6,247 nucleotides of DNA from Cloacimonetes bacterium UBA4175 (GCA_002379855.1 DFUX01000031.1:8892-15138), one strand, 5' to 3'; counted from the stretch's first letter, positions 1-5,955 are shown. Notes: generated by a model from the sequence alone, not told the origin. Program-made: numbers and translations.

Positions 1-10
1 GCCCTTATAT

Positions 11-30
11 TATCCGCGTATATCTGCGTG
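11..30. repeat. Degenerate 10-bp tandem repeat
   Basis: Two adjacent 10-bp units, TATCCGCGTA and TATCTGCGTG, agree at 8 of 10 positions. On the minus strand they read CACGCAGATA followed by TACGCGGATA. The 9-mer ACGCAGATA recurs exactly on the plus strand at 6010-6018, beyond gdhA. No reading frame across this stretch resembles a known protein. It looks like a fragment of a dispersed intergenic repeat; function unknown. Confidence 0.4.
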
Positions 31-56
31 AAACGCTTGCCCGGGATGACGCAGTA

Positions 57-62
57 TATAGT
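57..62 (+). promoter_or_regulatory. Possible -10 element for the ACT-like gene
   Basis: TATAGT matches the TATAAT consensus at 5 of 6 positions and would start transcription near base 69, leaving a leader of roughly 95 nt. The best upstream -35 candidate, TTGCCC at 37-42, is only 14 bp away, which is too close for a standard sigma-70 promoter. This is weak evidence from sequence pattern alone. Confidence 0.22.
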
Positions 63-115
63 CTATCAGTGCTTTGTTTCCTGCCTAAAAGCTGCCAGAA
101 GGGAAATGGTAAAAA

Positions 116-163
116 ATGTGTGGACAGTTTTGCCTCCATTTCTTTAGCTGGCTCCGGAGGTAA
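116..163 (+). CDS. Possible 15-codon leader peptide (hypothetical)
   Basis: A short ORF starts at ATG 116 and reads MCGQFCLHFFSWLRR before TAA at 161-163. Its last codons lie inside the Shine-Dalgarno of the next gene, and its stop is only 2 bases before that gene's ATG. A purine-rich AAGGGAA at 99-105 could be its ribosome binding site, although the spacing of about 10-12 nt is long. Its codons run right through both arms of the hairpin at 128-165, so a translating ribosome would melt that hairpin and expose the downstream start. It may equally be a chance ORF, because the peptide matches nothing I recognise. Confidence 0.25.
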   Translation: MCGQFCLHFFSWLRR

Positions 164-165
164 AA
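128..165 (+). promoter_or_regulatory. Hairpin sequestering the ACT-gene ribosome binding site
   Basis: TTTTGCCTCC (128-137) pairs with GGAGGTAAAA (156-165) over ten consecutive positions: nine Watson-Crick pairs and one G-U at 132/161. The loop is 18 nt (138-155). The right arm contains the whole Shine-Dalgarno GGAGG (156-160) and the spacer up to the ATG at 166, so folding should block initiation. A competing stem, 100-109 with 136-145, shares bases 136-137 with the left arm. The pairing is directly visible; its use as a translational switch is inference. Confidence 0.45.
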
Positions 166-414
166 ATGACCTACAAACTAATACTGATCAAGATCGACCA
201 TCGCAGCAACGACGCGGCGAAAGTGCAGGAAATTCTAACCAAATACGGTTGCAGTATCAAAGTCCGCCTGGGGCTTCACGAAACTTCTAAGGAAATGTGC
301 GCCAATGACGGCTTGATAGTGCTTAAAGTGGAAGACGAGAAAGCCACCCTCGAAAATATCGTCACCGAGCTGAACAAGATCGAGTTCGTGCAGTCACAAC
401 TTATCGAAATGTAA
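166..414 (+). CDS. Small ACT-like regulator, iron-only hydrogenase system regulator (TM1266-type) family
   Basis: This 82-residue protein has the size and beta-alpha-beta pattern of a single ACT-like domain: strand 2-10 (TYKLILIKI), helix about 14-26 (NDAAKVQEILTKY), strand around 28-36 containing the VRLGLHE turn, strand 50-56 (LIVLKVE), helix about 59-71, and a final strand VQSQLIEM. Order and length match the small proteins annotated as putative iron-only hydrogenase system regulators, related to the NikR ligand-binding domain. There is no DNA-binding segment, so any regulatory role would be through protein contacts or ligand sensing. No hydrogenase gene lies in the window, which weakens the functional name. 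The start is fixed by GGAGG five bases before the ATG. A hairpin may control that site. The stop TAA directly abuts the stop of the convergent glycosyltransferase. Confidence 0.75.
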   Translation: MTYKLILIKIDHRSNDAAKVQEILTKYGCSIKVRLGLHETSKEMCANDGLIVLKVEDEKATLENIVTELNKIEFVQSQLIEM

Positions 415-1494
415 TTATTTCCATTGGTATCCCCCCATCATTCCCCGGATGGCGTAAAACAGGAACTGGGCGGGGAAAAGCAGTATCTGCACCGGATACA
501 GAGCGCTGAGCTTGGGATGCCTTGTTTTGCTGAAGAAAAGCAGAACAAGGCAGAGCTCGGCGCTTGTTTTTATGATCAGCGAATAGGCGCGGATATCCCA
601 GGCTGGAACTGTCACAAGAGAGAACAGGATGTAATAAAACAGGACAAAATAAAGGAAGGCGAAGAGCGCGAAGGATTTCAGCCAGAGAGGGTAGTATTTG
701 AACTTGGAAGCGCGGCGGATATTGGTCTGGTGAATCCGCCTTTTATCAGTCCCGATTATCGACAGCACCTGCAGCGCGGGAGACGGATTGAAAAGCCCTT
801 TGCGGATGCGCGGCATCATCTTCATAAGCAAGAGGTCGTCGTCGCCGGAAAGCAGATGGCCAATCCCCTCAAACCCTCCGGAACGGACAAACAAAGACTT
901 GCGGTAGGCCATGTTGCAGGCGCTGCTGGTGACGGGAGCGCGCCAAAACAAGCCTGCTCCGGCCAGCGCGTAGTAGATTCCTCGTTCAAAGTTTTGCAAC
1001 CTGTTTTCACTGGAGCCTTCATGGGGCTTGAGGATGGAGTAGCCCAGCAGGTAGTCCGTCTCGGAATCGAAGCTGGCGTTTATCTCCCGCAGCCAGGAGG
1101 GTGGAACCACGCAGTCGGCGTCGGTGAAAGCCAGGATGTCGAATCTGGCTGCATTGATGCCCATCTGCAGGGCGGCTTTTTTACCGGTCAGCCCGGGCAA
1201 CTGGTGTTGGAAGTCGATCACCTGGAGACGCTCGTCCTGATATTGTTTCAACACTTGCAGGCTGGCATCCGTGGAATGGTCATTGACGATGATCACCTCA
1301 AAGTCCTGATAGTCCAGTTGCAGCAGCGAGGGTATCAGCCGGGGCAGGTTTCGCTCTTCGTTGCGGGCCGCCACGATCACCGATATCCCCTGAAGCTCTT
1401 TGTTGCGCGGAATCTTTTGCCAGATCAGGGCAGCGATGGCCAGGCCCAGGATCAACAGATAGACCGCCGTGCAGACAAAGAAGGCGACGCTCAA
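415..1494 (-). CDS. Membrane-anchored family 2 glycosyltransferase
   Basis: This 359-residue GT-A enzyme probably transfers a sugar from a nucleotide-sugar to a lipid or polysaccharide acceptor at the cytoplasmic face of the inner membrane. An N-terminal membrane helix spans about 3-25. The nucleotide-binding start ISVIVAARNEERNL is at 37-50, NDHSTD at 71-76, and the metal-binding DAD at 125-127. GDDD at 217-220 is the acceptor and catalytic-base region, and QTNIRRASK at 256-264 corresponds to the Q/RxxRW-like motif. Hydrophobic helices follow at about 270-297, 301-321 and 333-352, giving the layout of processive or lipid-linked GT2 proteins. The start is TTG, and an in-frame TAG (the dnaX stop) lies just upstream, so the ORF cannot extend. 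The next TTG would remove half of the first membrane helix. Only a weak purine run (GGGAAATAGGG) precedes it, so translation probably depends on coupling to dnaX. Donor and acceptor cannot be told from sequence. Confidence 0.88.
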   Translation of the reverse strand: MSVAFFVCTAVYLLILGLAIAALIWQKIPRNKELQGISVIVAARNEERNLPRLIPSLLQLDYQDFEVIIVNDHSTDASLQVLKQYQDERLQVIDFQHQLPGLTGKKAALQMGINAARFDILAFTDADCVVPPSWLREINASFDSETDYLLGYSILKPHEGSSENRLQNFERGIYYALAGAGLFWRAPVTSSACNMAYRKSLFVRSGGFEGIGHLLSGDDDLLLMKMMPRIRKGLFNPSPALQVLSIIGTDKRRIHQTNIRRASKFKYYPLWLKSFALFAFLYFVLFYYILFSLVTVPAWDIRAYSLIIKTSAELCLVLLFFSKTRHPKLSALYPVQILLFPAQFLFYAIRGMMGGYQWK

Positions 1495-1497
1495 GCC

Positions 1498-3111
1498 CTA
1501 TTTCCCGTTAAGCAGCCTGGAATCCGTAATCTCAATGTAGCGGGCGATGTTTTCGTCCATCTTTTTCAGGTCATCCAGGCTTTTGCGCACGATGTTTACC
1601 TTGGTTGGAGCTTCACTTTCTATCAGAGTGGGTTCCCAGCGCACGGCCGGGGTGAAATACTCCGCCAGCAGCTTTTGGATATCGTCCTTGCGCGCTTGCA
1701 CCATTGCGTGATTGGTGTTGCCTTTCACCCTCAGGACGAGCTTGTTGCCAGGCTCGATAACGGCCTTCGATTGCTCCAAAGCCACCCCTGTGACGGTGGA
1801 GGCTTTTTTGACGCGGGTGATGATCTTGGGCCAGACTTCCGCGAGCGTCTCTTCGCTGAGCTTCACCTTTTGGATTTTGGGCGGTGCGCTCTGCCTGGGC
1901 GGTTCGCTGGCTCTGACTGGAGCGCTTTTCGCCTCCGGAACAGGGCGTTCCACAGGCTTTTCCTGCCTGATGACCGACTGTCCAGGCCCCAGTTTGGAGA
2001 TCTTGTTTATCAGTCTGCCCAGGTCTTCCATCTCGTCCATCTTGCAGAGGCGGATCATCAGCATTTCCAAAATCAGATAGGGATTGACGCTGCTTTTGAT
2101 CTCGTTTCTGGCCTGCATGAGGGCGCTCATCATGTAGAGCAGGTTATTCTGGGAAAACAGCTTGCCGACCTCGTCGTAAAGCGCATACTCCTCAGGAGTA
2201 ATTTCCTGCGGCGCAAGTCCCAACTGGCGCAGGATGACCACGCGGATGTATTCCATCATATTGTTGATCAGGTCCTGCAAATCCATGCCATGCTCAAAGA
2301 TGCTCTGCAACTGGGTTAGCAGGGCGTTGGTGTCTTTGGAGTGGATCAGGCGGAGCAGTTCAGCATAGACTTGGTTGGGCACCAGACCGAAGATATTGCG
2401 CACCTGCTCGATCACGATGTCGTTCTGACAATAGGAGATCACCTGATCCAGCAGGGAGAGGGCGTCGCGCATGCCTCCATCAGCCTTGCGGGCGATCAGA
2501 TGCAGGGATTCGCCGTCAATCTGGATTTGTTCCTGGGTGGTGATTTCCCGCAGTCTTTTAACGATGGAGTCGATGGGAATCCTCTTAAAATCGTAGCGCT
2601 GGCAGCGGGATATGATGGTCGCCAAAACCTTCTGGGGTTCGGTGGTGGCAAAGATGAAAACCACGTTTTCCGGAGGCTCCTCGAGGGTCTTTAGCAAAGC
2701 GTTGAAGGCACTTTTGGAAAGCATGTGGACTTCATCGATAATATATATCTTGTAGCGTGATTTGCTGGGGGCGTAGAGCAACTCTTTCTGCAGCTCACGG
2801 ATGTCGTCCACGCCAGTGTTGGAAGCTCCGTCAATCTCGATCACGTCGGTGGAAGTCCCGCTGGTGATTTCCAGGCAATTGTTGCATTCGTTGCAAGGAG
2901 AGACGGTCGGGCCTTTCTCGCAGTTCAGGCTCTTGGCCATGATGCGCGCCATCGAGGTCTTCCCCACACCCCGTGGGCCGGTAAACAGATACGCGTGGGC
3001 GATGCGCTTGCTTTGGATGGCGTTGTGCAGAATCTCGGTGACATGCTCCTGGGCATACACTTCGCCAAAGCTCTGGGGACGGTATTTCCTGGCTAATACG
3101 ATGTAACTCAT
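1498..3111 (-). CDS. dnaX: DNA polymerase III subunit tau/gamma (clamp-loader ATPase)
   Basis: This 537-residue protein is the AAA+ ATPase subunit of the replicative clamp loader, which places the sliding clamp on primed DNA. The start SYIVLARKYRPQSF is diagnostic. Walker A is GPRGVGKT (45-52), the four zinc-binding cysteines are C64, C73, C76 and C79, Walker B is IYIIDEVH (122-129), the SRC arginine-finger motif is 168-170, and the sensor-2 GGMRDA contains R215. The helical domain III runs to about 373, followed by a Pro/Lys-rich linker at about 375-417. A C-terminal domain opens near W427, as in tau-type proteins. I chose ATG 3111, preceded by AGAGGAAAC, over an upstream in-frame ATG at 3180 whose extra 23 residues are unlike the family. 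No canonical A AAA AAG slippery site is present, so a separate gamma form is not evident. The usual downstream ybaB-recR pair is replaced by a glycosyltransferase 3 bp away. Confidence 0.97.
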   Translation of the reverse strand: MSYIVLARKYRPQSFGEVYAQEHVTEILHNAIQSKRIAHAYLFTGPRGVGKTSMARIMAKSLNCEKGPTVSPCNECNNCLEITSGTSTDVIEIDGASNTGVDDIRELQKELLYAPSKSRYKIYIIDEVHMLSKSAFNALLKTLEEPPENVVFIFATTEPQKVLATIISRCQRYDFKRIPIDSIVKRLREITTQEQIQIDGESLHLIARKADGGMRDALSLLDQVISYCQNDIVIEQVRNIFGLVPNQVYAELLRLIHSKDTNALLTQLQSIFEHGMDLQDLINNMMEYIRVVILRQLGLAPQEITPEEYALYDEVGKLFSQNNLLYMMSALMQARNEIKSSVNPYLILEMLMIRLCKMDEMEDLGRLINKISKLGPGQSVIRQEKPVERPVPEAKSAPVRASEPPRQSAPPKIQKVKLSEETLAEVWPKIITRVKKASTVTGVALEQSKAVIEPGNKLVLRVKGNTNHAMVQARKDDIQKLLAEYFTPAVRWEPTLIESEAPTKVNIVRKSLDDLKKMDENIARYIEITDSRLLNGK

Positions 3112-3194
3112 GTTTCCTCTTTGGCCATTGTTTTGCACTCCATTTTTAAGGCAAGCATTTTCTGCTGGACAAAAACGCATGGCATTTTAAGTCG

Positions 3195-3251
3195 TGTTAT
3201 ATGCGCTTGGGACTTGCTCCCTTCCCTTGATGATATGAAGCGCATGTAATA
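3195..3251. repeat. Long imperfect inverted repeat upstream of pfp
   Basis: Arms TGTTATATGCGCTT (3195-3208) and AAGCGCATGTAATA (3238-3251) are inverted copies matching at 12 of 14 positions, with a perfect 8-bp core ATGCGCTT/AAGCGCAT. As RNA the two mismatches become G-U pairs, giving a continuous 14-bp stem. Directly inside the left arm GGGA (3209-3212) can pair with TCCC (3218-3221) around a 5-nt loop. The core arms are about 37 bp apart start to start, roughly three and a half helical turns. The right arm overlaps the candidate pfp -10. It could be a DNA operator or a structured leader; which is unknown. Confidence 0.5.
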
Positions 3252-3255
3252 AAAC
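3227..3255 (+). promoter_or_regulatory. Candidate sigma-70-like promoter for pfp
   Basis: TTGATG (3227-3232) and TAAAAC (3250-3255) are separated by 17 bp; each hexamer matches consensus at 4 of 6 positions. Transcription would begin near 3262, giving a leader of about 20 nt before the GTG start. The match is mediocre, and the spacing and location are its main support. Confidence 0.3.
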
Positions 3256-3280
3256 AGGATTATCGTACTGGAGGTATATA

Positions 3281-4504
3281 GTGAAACTGGAAGGAAAAGT
3301 GGTGATCGCCCAAGGAGGCGGTCCGACTGCCGTGATCAATCAATCCCTGGTGGGCGTGACCCTGGAAGCACGCAAGTTTCCCCAGGTGTCGAGAGTGTAT
3401 GGCGCCCTTTACGGAGTGCAGGGCATTGTGAATGAGGAATTCATCGACCTGACCCAGGAAACCACCCACAACCTGGAACAAGTCGCAAATACCCCTTCCT
3501 CCGCGTTGCTTTCCACCCGGGACAAACCCGACGAGGCCTATTGCAAGGAAATCTTCAGGGTTCTCAAAGCCCACGGTGTGCGCTATTTCTTCTACATTGG
3601 CGGCAACGATTCCGCGGATGCCGTGCGTATCGTGAACGAAGAGGCGCAACTGGCGGATTACGAGTTCCGGGCTATCCACATCCCCAAAACCATCGACAAC
3701 GACCTGGTGTTGAATGACCACACTCCGGGCTATGGTTCCGCGGCGCGCTTTGTGGCCTCGGCCTTCACGGGGGTGAACCTGGACAACCGCGCCCTGCCCG
3801 GAGTTTACATCGGAGTGGTGATGGGACGCCACGCCGGTTTCCTCACCGCCGCCTCCGCGTTGGCGCAAAAGTATCCGGATGACGGCCCCCACCTCATCTA
3901 CATGCCGGAACGGCCTTTCAGCGAGGAAAACTTCCTCAGGGATGTGAAAGAGGTTTATGAACGCCACGGAAGATGCGTGGTGGCTGTGTCCGAAGGCATC
4001 GTCAACGACAAGGGCGTGCCCATGATGACCATCCTTACCAAAAATACCGAGACCGACGCCCACGGCAATGTCCAGCTTTCAGGCACGGGTGCTTTGGGCG
4101 ACCTGCTCTCAGGTCTGGTGAAAGACCAGCTCAAGATCAAGCGGGTGCGCTCGGACACCTTCGGCTACTTGCAACGCTCGTTCATCGGCTGCGTCTCTGA
4201 CGTCGATCAGCGCGAAGCCAGGGAAGTGGGCGAAAGAGCCGCGCATTACGCCATCTGGTACAATCTGGACGGCTCGATCTCGATCCAGAGAACCGGCTTC
4301 TACTCCGTGAACTACCAGCTCGAGAAACTGGAGAATGTGGCCCGCAAGACCAGGCTTATGCCCGCTGAATTCATCAATGCCAGGGGCAATGGCGTCACGG
4401 ACGACTTCCTGTTTTATCTGCGTCCGCTGATAGGATCAGGCTTTGAGGCTTCCCACCGCCTGCGCGCCCCCAAGGTGGCCAAGTTGCTGAATGGAAACTC
4501 TTGA
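3281..4504 (+). CDS. pfp: Pyrophosphate-dependent 6-phosphofructokinase
   Basis: This 407-residue cytoplasmic enzyme interconverts fructose 6-phosphate and fructose 1,6-bisphosphate, most likely using pyrophosphate instead of ATP, which makes the glycolytic step reversible. The N-terminal phosphate loop is QGGGPTAVIN (11-20). GGNDS (107-111) has an acidic residue at the position that is glycine in ATP enzymes, and PKTIDND (135-141) has the lysine typical of PPi enzymes where ATP-dependent ones have glycine. D139 is the expected catalytic base. MGRHAG (181-186) and PERPF (209-213) are fructose-phosphate contacts. The asparagine at 109 replaces the more usual aspartate. The start is GTG, set by GGAGG at 3270-3274, 6 bases upstream; no other start fits. 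gdhA follows 59 bp downstream. Phosphoryl-donor choice is inferred from motifs, not shown. Confidence 0.92.
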   Translation: MKLEGKVVIAQGGGPTAVINQSLVGVTLEARKFPQVSRVYGALYGVQGIVNEEFIDLTQETTHNLEQVANTPSSALLSTRDKPDEAYCKEIFRVLKAHGVRYFFYIGGNDSADAVRIVNEEAQLADYEFRAIHIPKTIDNDLVLNDHTPGYGSAARFVASAFTGVNLDNRALPGVYIGVVMGRHAGFLTAASALAQKYPDDGPHLIYMPERPFSEENFLRDVKEVYERHGRCVVAVSEGIVNDKGVPMMTILTKNTETDAHGNVQLSGTGALGDLLSGLVKDQLKIKRVRSDTFGYLQRSFIGCVSDVDQREAREVGERAAHYAIWYNLDGSISIQRTGFYSVNYQLEKLENVARKTRLMPAEFINARGNGVTDDFLFYLRPLIGSGFEASHRLRAPKVAKLLNGNS

Positions 4505-4528
4505 CATTTTATCGGTCAAATTAATAAT
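4501..4528 (+). promoter_or_regulatory. Promoter for gdhA overlapping the pfp stop codon
   Basis: TTGACA (4501-4506) is a perfect -35 hexamer, and AATAAT (4523-4528) matches the -10 consensus at 5 of 6 positions with a 16-bp spacer. The predicted start is near 4535, giving a leader of about 30 nt. The -35 overlaps the pfp TGA at 4502-4504. A short inverted repeat, TTGAC (4501-4505) and GTCAA (4515-4519), spans the -35 and might be a repressor site, but 5-bp arms are easily found by chance. No terminator separates pfp from gdhA, so read-through from pfp is also likely. Confidence 0.6.
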
Positions 4529-4563
4529 GGATTGAAAACAAAATAAACGTATGGAGGAAACCC

Positions 4564-5901
4564 ATGACCTTTCAAGAATTCATGGATAAGGTAGCAGCGA
4601 AGAATCCGGGAGAACCTGAATTCCTGCAAGCTGTAAAAGAAGTTGTCGAAACAATATGGGATGTTTACATCAACAATCCCCGCTTTGTGAAAGCGAACAT
4701 CCTTGAACGCATCGTCGAACCCGAACGCACGATCATTTTCCGCGTTCCCTGGATGGACGACAAAGGCGAAGTGCATGTAAACCGTGGTTATCGCGTGCAG
4801 TTCAACAGCGCTATCGGCCCTTACAAGGGCGGTATCCGCTTCCACCCCAGCGTGAACCTCTCCATCCTAAAGTTCCTGGGATTTGAGCAGATCTTTAAAA
4901 ACAGCCTTACCACCCTCCCCATGGGCGGCGGAAAGGGCGGAGCGGATTTTGACGCCAGAGGCAGGTCCGACGGCGAAATCATGCGCTTCTGCCAATCCTA
5001 TATGGCCGAGCTCTATCGCCATATCGGCGCCGATACAGACGTTCCCGCCGGCGATATCGGCGTGGGCGCGCGTGAGATCGGTTACCTCTATGGTTACTAC
5101 AGAAAGCTCCAAAACGAATTCACCGGCGTGTTCACCGGCAAGGGACGCACTTGGGGCGGAAGCCTGATCAGACCCGAAGCCACAGGCTTTGGCGTGATCT
5201 ATTTCACCCAGGAAATGCTCAAGACCAAGGGCAAAACCTTTGAAGGCCTGCGCGTAGCCATTTCCGGCTTCGGCAACGTTGCCTGGGGCGCTGTCCAAAA
5301 GGTTACTGAACTGGGCGGCAAGGTGGTTACCCTTTCAGGTCCCGACGGCTATATCTACGACGAAGACGGCGTATCCGGAGAAAAAATCGACTATATGCTC
5401 GAACTCCGCGCTTCCAACAACGACCGCGTGATCGACTATGCAGAGAAGTTCCCCAACGCCAAGTTCTTCCCCGGCAAGAGACCCTGGGAAGTTCCCGTGG
5501 ATGTCGCGATCCCCTGCGCCACTCAGAACGAACTGCACAAGGAAGACGCCCAGAACCTCATTAAGAACGGCTGCTTCTGCGTCTGCGAAGCCGCAAACAT
5601 GCCTTCCACCCCCGAGGCTATGGAAGTATTCCTGAATTCCAAGATCCTCTTTGCCCCTGGCAAGGCTGCCAACGCGGGTGGCGTCTCCACCAGCGGTCTG
5701 GAAATGACTCAAAACTCCATGCGCCTCAACTGGAGCCGCGAGGAAGTGGATGCCCGCCTGCATGACATCATGAAAAACATCCATGAGGCCTGCCGTGAGC
5801 ATGGTATCCAGCCCGATGGCTACATCAACTATGTGAAGGGAGCCAACATCGCCGGTTTCCTCAAAGTTGCCAACGCCATGTGCGACCAGGGTGTTATCTA
5901 A
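4564..5901 (+). CDS. gdhA: NADP-type glutamate dehydrogenase
   Basis: This 445-residue cytoplasmic enzyme carries out reversible reductive amination of 2-oxoglutarate with ammonia to glutamate, linking carbon and nitrogen metabolism. Length and colinearity match the hexameric small-subunit bacterial GdhA family (about 447 residues in E. coli). The N-terminal catalytic domain has GPYKGGIRFHP (85-95) with substrate-binding K88, K112, the catalytic lysine K124 in GGGKGG, and PAGDIGVG with D164. The Rossmann domain starts around 203 and has GFGNVA (235-240). After its second strand the sequence is VVTLSGPDG, with no acidic residue immediately at the strand end; this fits NADP(H) use but does not prove it. 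The ATG is fixed by GGAGG at 4553-4557. It has its own promoter upstream and an intrinsic terminator 20 bp after the stop, so it is the last gene of its unit. Nothing essential looks altered. Confidence 0.97.
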   Translation: MTFQEFMDKVAAKNPGEPEFLQAVKEVVETIWDVYINNPRFVKANILERIVEPERTIIFRVPWMDDKGEVHVNRGYRVQFNSAIGPYKGGIRFHPSVNLSILKFLGFEQIFKNSLTTLPMGGGKGGADFDARGRSDGEIMRFCQSYMAELYRHIGADTDVPAGDIGVGAREIGYLYGYYRKLQNEFTGVFTGKGRTWGGSLIRPEATGFGVIYFTQEMLKTKGKTFEGLRVAISGFGNVAWGAVQKVTELGGKVVTLSGPDGYIYDEDGVSGEKIDYMLELRASNNDRVIDYAEKFPNAKFFPGKRPWEVPVDVAIPCATQNELHKEDAQNLIKNGCFCVCEAANMPSTPEAMEVFLNSKILFAPGKAANAGGVSTSGLEMTQNSMRLNWSREEVDARLHDIMKNIHEACREHGIQPDGYINYVKGANIAGFLKVANAMCDQGVI

Positions 5902-5920
5902 ACAACCATACCTGTGCATA

Positions 5921-5955
5921 AAAGAACCCGGCTCTAATGGCCGGGTTTCTTTTTT
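5921..5955 (+). terminator. Rho-independent terminator of gdhA
   Basis: AACCCGGC (5925-5932) pairs with GCCGGGTT (5940-5947) around a 7-nt loop. The stem continues as AAAG (5921-5924) with CTTT (5949-5952) across one bulged T at 5948. The run of six T at 5950-5955 completes a classical intrinsic terminator. It lies 20 bp after the gdhA stop. Confidence 0.92.

Larger units (their letters stand above)
3112..3280. promoter_or_regulatory. Divergent dnaX/pfp intergenic regulatory region
   Basis: This 169-bp gap must hold promoters for both dnaX (leftward) and pfp (rightward). For dnaX, minus-strand TAAAAT (3184-3189) and TATAAC (3196-3201) each match a -10 at 5 of 6 positions, but neither has a convincing -35. 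The dnaX ribosome binding site AGGA is just before its ATG. The pfp side has the weak promoter and strong GGAGG (3270-3274) described separately. A long inverted repeat (3195-3251) dominates the region. Confidence 0.5.

Noticed and set aside
69..290. 73-codon plus-strand ORF overlapping the ACT-like gene
   Set aside because: It uses another frame of a gene with a strong ribosome binding site and family-like protein, starts at GTG without a ribosome binding site and has a low-complexity polar sequence.
1804..1809. Six-A run in dnaX (coding strand) as a programmed frameshift site for a gamma form
   Set aside because: The frame reads AAA AAA G at residues 435-436, not the A AAA AAG heptamer, the run is short for transcriptional slippage, and the -1 frame does not terminate promptly. 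It also lies inside the C-terminal domain, not before it.
424..2319. 631-codon plus-strand ORF antisense to the glycosyltransferase and dnaX
   Set aside because: Its codons are in exact register with the minus-strand codons of both genes, so it is open only because those genes avoid TTA, CTA and TCA codons. The peptide is rich in His, Gln and Asp and has no family features. It spans two real genes, which share one frame.
3112..3180. 23-residue N-terminal extension of DnaX from an upstream ATG
   Set aside because: Family members start at the SYIVLARKYRP segment, and the ATG at 3111 has a good AGGA ribosome binding site, whereas the upstream ATG has none.
3260..4063. 267-codon minus-strand ORF opposite pfp
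   Set aside because: It is in codon register with pfp, and its openness follows from pfp codon choice; the His/Val/Gly-rich translation has no recognisable domain.
5335..5919. 194-codon minus-strand ORF opposite gdhA
   Set aside because: It is a shadow of gdhA in the same codon register, with no domain and no ribosome binding site reason to prefer it.
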